Below, piece by piece: positions 23,663 through 37,898 of a stretch of DNA of 64,000 bases (positions within the stretch are counted from its first letter, which is position 1; every line of letters begins with the position of its first letter). Position numbers and translations under genes: made by a program. This stretch comes from Nymphaea colorata (taxonomy: Eukaryota; Streptophyta; Magnoliopsida; Nymphaeales; Nymphaeaceae), in NCBI RefSeq assembly GCF_008831285.2, contig NC_045146.1, forward strand, positions 17,685,289-17,749,288, given 5' to 3'. Under the pieces are notes generated by a model that saw only the letters and a list, made by a program, of their open reading frames with translations, was not told the DNA's origin and did not search any database.

Positions 23663-26637
23663 ATCTTAATAACATGGATCTTAAATCTCCGTTAGGTGTA
23701 AAAAAAATCTATGAATCTAAGATAGCATAGGGGGAAGGTTATCTGTCCTTAATTTACAGATCTGGGATCATGCTTAGATTTGAATTTAAGATAGGATAGG
23801 GGAATGTTGTTCCGGGAACGCCACACACTGTTGTTTTAGAAAAAAAATGTAATTATCTCCAGCGTTTGTTAGATATAGAAACAATATCTAAAACCACATC
23901 ATGTTTCTTATAACAAAAGTAACATAGATTTCGATGAACATGTGTTCCATGAAAACAAAGTGCTTATCAAACGCCTTCCTAGGGTTTGAGATAGTGACCA
24001 CTTGCCGGAGAGACGATGGTCCACGCAACTATGCGACACCTCTTGGAGTATGTGAAAGCAAAATTTTCTGTAAGATATTTACTTGGTCGTAGTAAGAAAT
24101 GTCAGCCTTTTAATTTTGAAAATTTTGCAATAATTTTTCGAGGACATTAAAATGAGTATTGTCATGAAAGAAAATCATTTTTAAAATTTTCTATTTATTC
24201 AGCAAAGTGCAAATATATTGTCATGACACTTTTATTCTACAAGTTATAATGTTATAAGTTCTTCATGGATTATCATTTATATGTTCTCCTACACTTCTCC
24301 ACATACTCACTTAGGAGCTAAAATCAAACATGTAACAGTTACCGTCAAACGGCATCTTCAAGTTTGGCTCAAACCTGAGAATTAAATTTTATCTATGGAT
24401 GGTGTAAAAATTTTGTATGGGACAAAGACAAGGAATCGAGTGCAGTTTAATTGCACAAAAAATCGTAAAAGTCAAACTTTGATTTCCTATAACATGATCT
24501 ATAACCTAAACATTGAATATTAATATATTCCGTTTTGATGTTTGGATGGAGTTTTATAATCAAGATGAAATATTCAATGGTCCAAAATTGAAAATTTTCA
24601 AGTCGTTCAATCTTCTGTATACATATAAAAGAACTGAAGTTTGTTTCTCAATCACATAGACCTAGGATTCTAATTTTGGGAAACAAACGGTAGAAGAAAA
24701 TTAGTAAGTGATTGAATTATTGAAAAAAGATTGTGCAATTCATTGCAATTTTGGATCCAGCTGTTGGAATAACATAGAAGCATCATGTTATAAAATATAG
24801 GTCACCGATGCACAAATTGAAGCACAATGGGAGTGACACTTTGAGGCACCAAAAGCAAACCTTATACCATAGTTGGTGGGAGCTTCGATACTCTACCAGT
24901 GGGTCTCCCCCATTCACTCAGAATCATTCAAATATAAGATATATAAAGCTGAAAATTTTCTACCATCAATGACAAACCTAATATACAGTTACTCATTTTT
25001 GTGTAGGATTTTCTTGAGAAATTTTTTGTTTGATTTAGGATTTTCCCCTTTTCCAAGAAAATTTTATTAGTGAAAACTATCACTACTATTTTCACTTGCA
25101 TGTATAGCCACCTTTATCATCTTCTTGTTTTGTAAACAAAAATGTACAAAAACAACATCAAAAACCTACTTTAAAGTTTGAATTTCTTACATTTAAACGC
25201 TTTGATTAATATGAAACAACTGCAAAACCAAAGAAATCAAAGCCCCATTGCATTTTGATTATTCCTTCGAATAATTCTCTTTCATTAAAGAGCCATGACA
25301 AGCAGCCAGGCTTGGCTTGTCTTGGCTCGTTTTCCGGCCATAGACAGCGGTTCGAGGACCCAATTAGATCCACCCGAGCTCTGCTCAAGTCAGATTTGAA
25401 CCGAAATAAAAAAAAAAAAAAACTATGGATCTTGTTTAGAGGCTGCTTTACAAGACATGAGGAGAGATTCTCAGATCTCACAAAAAGCTATCAAGGAAGC
25501 ATCATGCATACCCACCCACTCAAGTTTTAATATGAGAGGAATTGAGATGTGAGAGTGGAATTTGCCATGAAATGCTACCATCCAAGAAAGTCTACCATCT
25601 TCTCAACTTGTATTAGTTTCACCAATATAAAATTTATTGATATGCCTTATAGTTTTTTCTTGTGAACCAAAGGTTAATAATCCACTGTTCGAAAAAGAGG
25701 CCTGAAGGCTCTTCCATTTCTCCTACCTTTGGAGTTCTGGGTGGCGTCAGAGCCTAGGTTGGGTATGGTATATCCATTAACTAGAGTGTTGCAATCATTG
25801 TTTACAATATATAAGAATATGATACGTATAGAAAGTGAACCGACAAAGCACTTTTTATGCAACCACTGCCTGACTAGTTATGCTATGTCCCTTAGGGCAC
25901 TTATGTCGCTTAGGGCACTTCCGTTATGGTTTTTCACATTTGAAAGTTGCTGAGCAGTTTATTTATATGGTCAACTTTCTTCCCAAAAAAGATTTGTCTG
26001 AATTTGTTTTTTGTGCAGGAAGCTTCCATATCGTTGCTGTAATATGCCTTGTTGGTTCTAGTTGATTTCATTTGGTTTGGATTTTGTTCCCTCTAGAGTA
26101 TTGATTCTTGTTCCGCTGATATAACTTTGATGGGTGGAGAGGATTGCTTTGCCCTTAAATGGGAAAAGTACTTTGATTTGACAATTATCACTTGTAGCCG
26201 TAGTATTCCTATGTTTTTCATCTAGATCATGAAGTTTTTGTTCAACGGCTGCTTGTTTGATTTCATTAGAAAAGTATCAATTCTCTGCTTTAGATGGGAG
26301 TATCATTGAGACTTTCTGTCTTCGTCATTCAAATACAAAGTAAGCTGATCTAGGACAGCTTTCCTCGATCTTTTTTGTCTTTGGAAAACGCTATCTAAGA
26401 TAAATTTGCCCTAGAATATCGAGAGGCCGAGACATGTTATCCATGACAAAATGGATACGGATGTGGATTTGGACCCGAGTATCAACACTGTGTGTGAGAC
26501 GGCTGACCAGATTATCACTACCTCACGACCACCATAGTACCCCAAAGATCTTTCTCTCTTTCTCTATCTGTCGCTCTCTCTTACTCTCTCCTCCCAATCT
26601 TTCGCACACGCGCGCTCGAGTTTCTCTGCTTGCTGCC

Positions 26638-29600
26638 ATGGAGGCCATGAATAGCCCCATTACGCAACGACCCAGGTTTATAGAAGCTGCTCCGTTTTCT
26701 CAGTCATCCTCTTCTTCACCATGTAGATCTTCGGCTTCCTTTGTTGGTTTTCGTAAGACCATCCAGAGCGGCGATTGTCGCAGTATTGGATGCGGTACAG
26801 CTTATTCCAGTCATGGTTTTCGATCGCGAACGTCCTTTATCCCGATTCGAGCGACAGCTCACGAGAAGGACGATACTGATGCGGATCAGGGGACGCCGGA
26901 ACATGAGCTCCGTTTGGCTTCTGAAGATTCTCCGTTGATTGCGGTTAAGCTTCCAACCTTTTTTAGTATTGAGGATTACTGAATTGGGTAGCCGGAACTT
27001 CCTTCAAATTGTGTTTTTGTTAAGCTGGTTGTTGTCCGAGTGTGTAGTTAATATGGTATCTCATACATAGTATGACTTTATCTCCCCTTGTCCGAGTTGC
27101 TGTATGTCTTGGAATTTTGGAAGAAGGATATGTCGATTCTTTTTAACAAAAGCAAGTTGTGTGCACGTTGTCTTTTGGGCCTTTGATCCCAGTTCTTATG
27201 CCTGCTTTTTGTATTGAAAGTAACGGATTTGTTTTATTTTGAGCAATGTACTAAACTAGTCGTTTGGAACAGCACGATCGCACTCTATAATTCCATGTAC
27301 AGTTTTTGGTGGCTAGTTAGGTCGGCAGTAGAACTGCTTGGCTAACAACTAGTTTTTTTGGTGGCTGGAGTTTTTGAATTCGTATCTTGCTATTATTGGC
27401 CGTCTACTTTGATGAAGTGGGGGAGTCTACATCTAATACTATGGTTTCCCCATTCCTTGCAGTAAATTTTTTGTTGGTCTATGCTTAGTGCAATTGGTAA
27501 CCTCCAGTCGAAATTGTTTGTGACTTTGAGGCCATTTTTCATGAGGTTTCCTATAGTCACATAGTTACTGGTCGACCTGTTGAAGCTTGAATTCCTTATT
27601 AGGATTTCCGCTCCTTCAGTGTCTTCTGTTGTCTAAGAATAAATAAAATATACAAAATATCCTTGTCTTACATATGCATTGGTGTGTTTACTTGTCATCT
27701 CACTAATTTCATGCTTTCATTTTTTGTTGTAGGATAATACAAGCAGAGTAGGCGGGAAAGGTGGTTCTTCTGAGAATTTCACGGCATCACCAGTTATGGT
27801 GGGAATAAGTGGAGGAAGCCGATCCGGGCTTCTCAGGCCACCAGTCTCAGGTGGGGTTCAGAGTGCGACTTCTGCTCATGATTTACCTCGTCCAGCCTTG
27901 GCAGTTCGGAATCTGATGGAGCAGGTATAACAGTTTGCTGTTGTGGAATCTTGTTCCTAGTGGATCTTCTCCTGACTCTGAAGATGTTTTAAGGAGCAGT
28001 CTGCTTGACTTGTAAATGGAGTTTTTTGATGGATCTCATAAGTGGAGGCATTATGTTGTTTACTGAAGATACTGATAGTATTACTTATATGTTGCTATTA
28101 AGGTCAGATTTGCTCACCTATGTACCGTGATGTCGCGTATGCATCACCGACGTCAGGGATACCCTTTTGGGTCACTAGTTGATTTTGCACCAGATTCAAT
28201 GGGCCGTAAGTCTGATATTTGATAACCTTCACTGTAATAAGCTATGGTGGAAGAAAACTTAAACTGGATGACACACTAATTTTAATAACATGTGCAGATC
28301 CAATCTTTTCATTTTCGCCGTTGGCTATCCACACAAGAAATCTGCTAGCTGATCCACGATGTACGCTTGTTGTTCAGGTAATATAATATGGTCTGAGCCA
28401 TTTATACAGTTGGTGCACCTTGGATCATCCATTAATTTCTATTTGTGATTTTTTAGGTGCCTGGATGGAGTGGAGTGACGATTTTTGGAGATGTCTACCC
28501 GCTTCCTGCAGATAAGCAGGTGGTTCAGTGTTGCAATGGTTGATCTGTAGAGATACATTATGACCTGTAGAACATTGATCTTTTGAGAACCCTTCTGCTA
28601 AGTAGGCACCAAAATTTCTGTCTGCCTGATTGCATAACTGCATTACACACACATGCACATGCTTTTATATGTAAATGTTTCTTAAGACAACTTTGGGGGT
28701 TGCATGATGTTTAGCAGCTGCATCAACAAAGTTTTAAAGGATCTAGACAAGTGTGTGCTTAGGACATTCAGGATGTAACCTGATAATTTTATGTGAAATT
28801 TTTTGTTTATATTTTAAATTTTGTTAATTTGTTTAGGTTCCTAGAAAATGCCTAGGGCCCTAGACTCCTAGTTGTCAAGTTGCCAGGCGTAGCCAGTGAA
28901 ATGAAGCAATCTAAGCAGTCTCATAGTCACAGCACTTTCTGTGTAGCCTCTAACAGATTTACTCGATTAGATGGTAATTAGGCGCATCATTTGTTACCAG
29001 TGTGGAAATTTAGCTATTGATGTGCAAGAAAATTAAGGCATTTGATTTGCATGTACAGAGTTTTCCTAAGGGACTTGTTAATTCCTCGAAAAAATTAAAA
29101 AAAGTTGCTATAGTGGCAGCAAATTTAAAATAAACCACCAAGTCATTTTGTACTTGTTAACGTTAGTAAATTTGTGGTAGAAACTGAAAAGATTAATCAT
29201 AAAGGATAGCTGTTGAAATCATGTTTATGTAGGCACTTACATATTTACATTTTTGAAAGGTACTAGTGAAATTATGCAAGAACATGTTGTGTGGCTCGTG
29301 TTCCCATTTGCTGATATACCACTTCTGGTCTTAGTTATCAACTTTTTAATTTTTAGCGGACGGAGTTATTTAGTCTTTTCCAGTTGAAGACTTATTTTTT
29401 CAGTATAATTTTGTTGCAATTCATTTCATTTTCTGTCAATTATATTTGTAGGAATGGGCTCACAAGCACTACATTGCGAAACATCAACAAGGGGCATCTC
29501 AGCAGTGGGGTAATTTCTATTATTACAGAATGGAAAGCATCAGGTTTGTCCTTGTATTGGCTTGATGTGTCGCTACATTTTGAAGCTTGTGTGTGGACAA

Positions 29601-31718
29601 TTTGGATAGCATTTTTATTGTCAAAAGGCTCAAAATTACATTTCCATGGAGCCTTGAGATGGAACCCCATATCATCAAATAAGCTCTTCATGTGGACAAA
29701 CTTCACAGTTGTTGATGCCATAGTCTGCTCCAATGGAGGCAAGGGATACCTTTTGTTGTTTTTTTTAACATCTTCATGATATCAAAGTGTCACCTAAGAA
29801 AACGTAATCCTATTGTGGAATGTCTGTTGTTAGGATCTTTTCGTCAATTCATAAGCCATGTGGCTTCACAGAATTTTCGTAAATGAAATTATTCCACACC
29901 ACAAAGCTGTTCTAAAAAACAAAATACTTTGGAAGCCTTTACCCATCAAAATGGAATCAATCAGCAAATATACAAATAGGAGGCTAATGGCATAATACAA
30001 CAAAATGGATTCAGTACCCCTATTTCTCATGAGCAGTTTATGGAGGACTGTTTTGATTAAAAGTAAATTGGGTGGGTGGAAAGAAGCTGCTTCTGATTAC
30101 TTACATGATACAATGAGGCAGACAGGTCACTGCCTATGTCACATAGGTATGGGTATGGGTACGGAGAAGCGGGTACGGGTACAACGTTTTTGCCAATCTT
30201 GGTACAGCGGTACGGGGATAGTTATATATTTTTAATTAATTATATACATGAAATCAGCAAAACAAGTAACATAAATATAAGAAACAGATGCCATTTTTGC
30301 TGTAAACCACTTGTATGAAGGTAAGGAAGGAGGAAGAACCGTACCACCACCATACCGGTAATGCCGTACCGCCGTACCGGTATGGGTACGTGGGCTTTGC
30401 AGGCTTACCAGTGTGACATTGGTCACTGCTCATTTCCTGGCTCTGACTTTCCTTTGATATTAGGTAGCCTGGTCAGTCATGTGCAGGTCAAGGCAGACTT
30501 GTTTAAACTGATCTAGTTTAAGATATTCCATCTGATTCAGTCGGGACTTGTTTATATTTCTGGAGGGCCTCTCTCCTTTCTTTTTTCCTTCTGAAAGTTT
30601 TCTATTGCAAAGTAGGGATTACTTGTCCTCCAATGTTTGATTTGAATTTTTTTAAACTGCAGTGACATCTACTTCATTGGTGGGTTCGGTACAGTTGCGT
30701 GGGTAGATGTGAATGAATATGAAACTCTTCAACCTGACAAAATTGCTGTTAATGGTGGAGAGCAGCATCTGAAGGTATGCTTGTAGATATGACAGTGTCT
30801 TTCCAAGTTATTTACTCATCCTCGAAGCCATGCAGTTGATCGGGTTTTGCACAGGCACTCAATGCTATGTTCTCAAAGCCACTTAAGGAGCTATTATCAG
30901 CGGACGCAGAGATCGATGATGCAGCTCTCATATCCATAGATAGCAAGGGCATTGATGTGCGTGTTAGGCAGGGTGCACAGGTATTATTCACTTGCTGGTT
31001 AGCTCCTATTTTCAACTGTCATCTTGAATTTCGATTTTGGAACTTGGAGAATTTGAAGAATCTTTCCATAGTGCATCAGATCACCCTTTCAGCTATTTCA
31101 GATTGTCACGAGATAGCTAAAACTGAATTATGTCAGCTCACCCCATCTGGGATTGGTGGTGGGAAATATGATCTCAACTACCTTGGTCAAAAACTCAAGA
31201 ACTGCTAAGATGCTAAAGTAGAACATCCCAACTGGTAGGAGTTTAACAGCGTCTTCCTTGAGTAATTAAGTTGACCGGCAGGGCCGCAGGCTGAGTTGTT
31301 AATTCTCCACTGAGACCATGGTGGTTTTCCTTGTGTTTTCACTCCACGGTGAAATCTTTCTTAAAAGATCATTGCATTGATGTTGCAGCCATGTATGCAA
31401 AATTTTCTGCATGAATATCAGATTTGTGTACTTGCTTATTTTCAAGAGGAAGGAATTATTTGTTGTGGTAAACAATGCATTATTCCATTTACTGTGCATG
31501 TGTTAGAATCAGGCTGTTTTTGGATTATCTTTCTGTTTTTCCGTGCATTCAGTGGTATTTCACTTTCTATGCCTGATCTCATTTTTTATATACAGTTCCA
31601 CATTGAGAGGATCCCATTTCAAGCCGGCCATGAAGTTGAAACTCTTGAAGAAGCAAAAGCTGCAATCCAGAAATTGATAAATAAAGGTTCTAGACTAAAT
31701 TTAATCTACAGAGGTTGA
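26638..31718 (+). CDS. Plastid pyridoxamine-5'-phosphate-oxidase-like (FMN-binding split-barrel) protein
   Basis: Nine exons close in frame to 398 aa: 26638-26943, 27733-27924, 28103-28205, 28298-28377, 28457-28519, 29452-29543, 30663-30774, 30855-30980 and 31596-31718. Residues 1 to about 80 are S/R-rich and acid-poor, like a transit peptide, followed by an acidic linker. The split-barrel domain includes RFAHLCTVMSRMHHRRQGYP, GSLVDFAPDSMGHPIFSF, HTRNLLADPRCTLVVQ, VTIFGDVYPLP and SDIYFIGGFGTVAWVDV. The C-terminal part (ALISIDSKGIDVRVRQGAQ to EEAKAAIQKLI) fits the DUF2470 region usual in this plastid group. It resembles the Arabidopsis At1g51560/At3g21140 type and the glutamyl-tRNA-reductase-binding protein. 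Such proteins often bind flavin or heme but lack proven oxidase activity, so I assign only the fold. The exon 1 donor (GTTAAG) is the least certain junction. A 287-bp TIR element sits in intron 6. Confidence 0.92.
30134..30420. mobile_element. Intronic TIR element (Mutator-like MITE candidate) with 9-bp flanking duplication
   Basis: The element lies in intron 6 of the split-barrel gene. GGTCACTGC at 30125-30133 and GGTCACTGC at 30421-30429 are exact flanking direct repeats. The inner ends are inverted: TATGTCACATAGGTATG on the left against AATGTCACACTGGTAAG read from the right. Nine-base target duplications are characteristic of Mutator-like elements. The interior is built from repeats of GGTACGGGTAC and its complement (CCGTACCGGTATGGGTACG near 30373), and it has no coding capacity. 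Confidence 0.75.
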
Positions 31719-33468
31719 GGTTTACCTGGGTTATTTGTTTTGATTTTGGAGAAACTGGGCATGCTTTTTTGTTTCTCCTGTAGCGAAATCTAGAAATGAG
31801 AATATGTGTTTGTAAGACCAACGTAGAAGAACGTCACGCTCCTGTTGGAAAATGGCAAGCCTCTGTATATATGTTGTAACTTTTTATCTCTTTTGGCAAA
31901 AGAGTTGGAGATGATATTTAGATGTGAATTTCACATGAATTATAGAGCTTCCCTTGTAGCTTATCGTGCTCTAGACCAATGACGCTGTCTTTTCATAAGC
32001 TTTTGGACGAAACGGATCCTATACCATGATGACGTATGGACTCAAGGACGTGTTACACGGAGTGCTAGTGACAAAAAAAGTTCTAGAAAGCAAGACACAA
32101 GGATGTGACGCTTCCTGTAATTTTCGCCTGTGCTTTCAGATGGTCTTAGGATGGATCAGACCGGGACTCCGATGAGGCGATGATCGTTCCTGATTCGTAT
32201 GCACAGCTTCCACGCAAGGACATTTCTCGGTTGCTAGCATGTAACTAGTGGATGACACTGGGAAGCCAATGGCTTCCTAACGAGTGTTTATGGGTATGAT
32301 CTCAACCTCTACTGTCAAACATATTAGCCTGGTTGATAGCATGGGATAATGCACAACACCAAAATTTGCAATTAATGGGTTTCCAGATCCACACTAGACA
32401 TACCTTGGAGGGCGTTTCACAACAGGAACATTAATACAATGCTCTATGCATCCTCTGTGGATTTGAGACTCTGTGAATTTGTCTCAAAGATTGATGTCAA
32501 TTTATAGAACGCTATGTTAATATTATTCATACTGACAGATAGCCCTTTTCCACAATGACCATTTATTCTGAATTTATCCTATCATGGCTTCGTTGTTTAT
32601 AGCGACTTGGAGGGTGAAAGATGTGAGACATGGTTCCTGGTGAGGGATGTCGCTGCACTCCATTCTCTGAGAAACACTGAACAAGAAAATGTGAGAACCT
32701 GGTTATACGCTTCGCAGTGGATCATGTGAAAAACAAGCAATATCATGTGCCCAGAACAGAAGCTTGGTAGCATGGTAAATGTCTTCCGTTTTATGCTTCT
32801 TCCATTGGCACGGATGGGATGGAGGGACTTTCAGCAGATGTTGGGCCAGCTCATCTCTATGATGTGCCTGCCTGATTACTAAAAATCTGCTCTTTTAATG
32901 TGTCCTTTGGTCCCCAATAGCCTGTTGGATGTTCGAAAATGTCGAGACCCTCTCTCTCTCTCTCTCTCTCCAAGCATTAAACGTGGGCATTTTGGTGTCT
33001 GTGGTGGATAACTGTAGTGAAATTATGCCAATTACTTGTAACCATAAAACTTTTACTACCATTAATTTAAGATTGGGTAAAAATTTTGAAGACTACTTCA
33101 GAAACCTGCTGAAGTTTCCGAAGGCCAACCTGGTCAAGTGTGTCTACAGTTGCATTGTGTCTACAGTTGCATTTTGCAAGTGAACCATAAGGTGCTGGTG
33201 CCTCTATCTGGAATTGACTTGATGAAGCGTGGACGCATTAGCCAACAGTATCCCAAAGAAGATACCTTGGCTCCGAGTGTGTGTATGAGAGAGAGAGAGA
33301 GAAAGAGAGATGTAATTCCTTACGGGGAATGAGGATAGGACACGAACAATTGCATAACGTTCACCCTCAGGTAATAAAACTCATTTCTGCGACATCCAGA
33401 AGCTACAATTGGGAATCAAGGAAATGTTACTAGACACTGACCGAAATCCTTCCCATCAACCAAAAAGC
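31719..33468. other. Intergenic interval between convergent genes
   Basis: It contains the 3' flanks of the split-barrel gene (+) and the MIF-like gene (-). There is a short (CT)n run at about 32943-32970 and a (GA)n run at about 33290-33310. I see no coding region or identifiable element. Confidence 0.5.
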
Positions 33469-35967
33469 TCAAAATGTGGAGCCATTGAATCCGAAGAAGC
33501 TCCCCTTCATAAGAATGCCAAGAAACAGATGAGAGAAAAGATTAGCAACACACACATATCAATAGACTATGAGAAACGCTCAAATGATGTATTCAAGAAG
33601 ACATGCATCGAATCAGATTTTTATGAAATGGATAAAATCAGTACAGCAAGGTTACAGAAAAAATTACCCATGAAACTCCTAAAGCAAATAAATACTAGCA
33701 TGGTTAGGTTCATCAGAAAAGGAACAAGCCTTAAATTGTCTGCGATCAATCTATTTCATCAACTTGACCAGTCAATCCTACAGTCAAGCCTTAAAAGGAA
33801 CAAGCCTTAAATTATCACAATATGACAATAAGGACATTTTACTGACTCTAGCACAAGGTTTATGATGAAAGCTGACTGTTCTAGCACAAAAGAGTATGCC
33901 AAATAAATGTCAAGAACCCAATGTAATCATTCAGAAATCTTTTGGTCAGTGTGGCATTGGATAGAAAGGGAAAACATCTGGTTATCACTAATCGTCCCTA
34001 CGAAAGTCTGGATTATACCACAAGATGGAGATGCATTTCCATTGGCAAATGACTACAATATGGGAAAGAGTTAGGGTTTAAGGGTATACAATTCTTTGTA
34101 AGAAATTCTATGTACATTTTAAGGTCTTAAACCAAATGAATTTTGCTAAGCCTATGCTAAGGATGATATATTTTGGTATTGACACAATGTAACTTTCTAT
34201 CTTGTACTGAAAATTTCTCTAATTTAGCTCCATATAAAATTATCTGGTGCAATATGAACGGACTAACAGCACTCACGCTATTGCACCATTTTCATCCTGG
34301 ACCACATGAGAATGCATCTGGCAGCTGCTCATCCTGTTAAGCCATTTTGTCTACATGTGTTCAGCACCACATGGTGCAGAAAATATTCTCTTACTTTCTG
34401 CTCTAGATGAAATCTAAATTTTTACAGGACATTGCAGAAGATGAAACAATTTTTTATGCTTATTTTATAGGTTGCTGACAAGTACTTGATGAGAAAACTT
34501 TCAATTAGAACAAAAAAGGGAAAATGAAAAATAGGAGATTTCAGTATCAGGAGCTTCTATGTGTGAGGCTGCATTCACATGAAAGAGCATCTGCCTCAAG
34601 TGTGTTATGGGTCATCCATAACAGCGATTATATATCAGAAAGGCAAATACAGTGAGAATAATGAAAATCTGAATACTTTTTTACGCTTATTAGATAAACC
34701 ATCCAAAACCCATCAACACAGCCTTGTCTCTGTGGGAATACAATGCGAGGAGATGCACACGAGGATAAATTAAATTTTGCAGACAAATATTTACCTTCAC
34801 ATCATAAAACTTGATATAGAACCTCGAACCATCGATAGATAACTTGCTTTCAAGAATCTCTGCAATAGAAGAACTCAGCTTCCCATTGACACTCGGACCA
34901 AGGCCTCCAATGGAAATCAATTCCCCATAGGCAGCTGGTTCTTCGGTCCCACCGAAGGCAATGGGAACACTTCCGTTCAATACAATCATCACATACTGAA
35001 AATCAACGAAGTCAGAAAATAAAAACACCAACATTTGCCACACTCTCCAATGGCATACACTTCACAAAAGTAGTAAAATTACAACCAAAATAAAAATTAC
35101 AATCACACTAGATGTTGGCATCTTTGGACGAGAAACAGAATGCTAAAATAATTCATCTGTTCAAAACCAGGAATTCCGTAAGAGATGGATTCATGGCGTT
35201 GGTTTGATTAAGGGGGGCTTAAATAGAACACCTCGTTCCAGATTGTTCCAGATAAATTTCTACTACAAATTGAACTAGGAAACCTCCAACCTCACTGAAA
35301 GGAAACGAAAATCACCCCATGGATTCTCCATGTGCTGAATCATACATGTAAAGGCGTAAGAAACCTGAAAAAAGAATAGCAGCTGGCCTTGTTGTCTCAA
35401 CCCAAAAAAAAAAAAAAACCGTTCATCCAACTATCTTGTCAATTTTCAGAAGACGTACTGAAACCTTCACATAAGCAAACCTATCTCTCGAAATAAGAAA
35501 GCAATATGTGACTAAACTAAATCAATAAAAAATTGTACCGAAACCAAGTGCACGAACACTGTGCCCGAAAAGGCTTCAACTACAAAGTGCTATGCAGAAG
35601 AAAAGAGAAAGCCATGAAAGTTGTTAAAATGCAACTTAAGAAGCGAACTGGAACTCTACATTAAAATCCGCGACTGCCTAACAACAAACACAAAAACGCA
35701 GGATATAGTGGAGGGAATCCAGCATCATATGCATGCAAATGGACGAAATGCATCCAAGCAAAGCTTCACAAGCAGGAAGAAATGCCGATACATATGTGTC
35801 CGTGTGTGTGCGCGTGCGCGTGCGTGCGTATTTGTGTGCAAGAGACAGAGAGTTACAGATTCAGGCTTCCCAATGATTTTGGCGACTGTCTTGGTTGCGT
35901 CTTTTAGGATGTCAGAGGCGACGACGGAATCAACGGGGACGTTGGTGAAGAGGTTGAGAGTCGGCAT
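33469..35967 (-). CDS. MDL: MIF / D-dopachrome tautomerase-like protein (MDL)
   Basis: Minus-strand exons 35967-35857, 34995-34795 and 33504-33469 encode 37, 67 and 11 residues (115 aa), all joined in phase 0 (KPES|YVMIVLNG and FYDVK|GSFFGFNGSTF). After removal of Met the protein starts with Pro, the catalytic base of the tautomerase superfamily. MIF-family segments include KIIGKPESYVMIVLNG, EEPAAYGELISIGGLG and the C terminus NGSTF. There are no cysteines, so the CxxC oxidoreductase motif of animal MIF is absent. There is no C-terminal SKL-type peroxisomal signal, which favours the cytosolic MDL1/MDL2 type over MDL3. The start is fixed by Pro2; the open frame upstream of it is untranslated leader. 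The last coding exon is only 36 nt and lies beyond a 1.3-kb intron, so automated annotation could easily miss it. Confidence 0.95.

Positions 35968-37898
<1,931 letters not shown>

Larger units (their letters stand above)
20911..26637. other. 5.7-kb intergenic interval between two same-strand genes
   Basis: It begins with the 3' side of the RF298-like gene. Inside are a 33-bp tandem duplication (21268-21333), coding-like minus-strand segments (21750-22690, treated separately), a SINE-like stretch near 22036 and a hAT-type MITE at 23465. From 23.7 to 26.4 kb I see no gene. A pyrimidine-rich patch at 26540-26600 precedes the next coding region and probably marks its core promoter. Confidence 0.5.

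Noticed and set aside
33409..33810. 133-codon plus-strand frame
   Set aside because: It overlaps the last MDL exon on the opposite strand, has no family signature and has a biased composition; judged a shadow.
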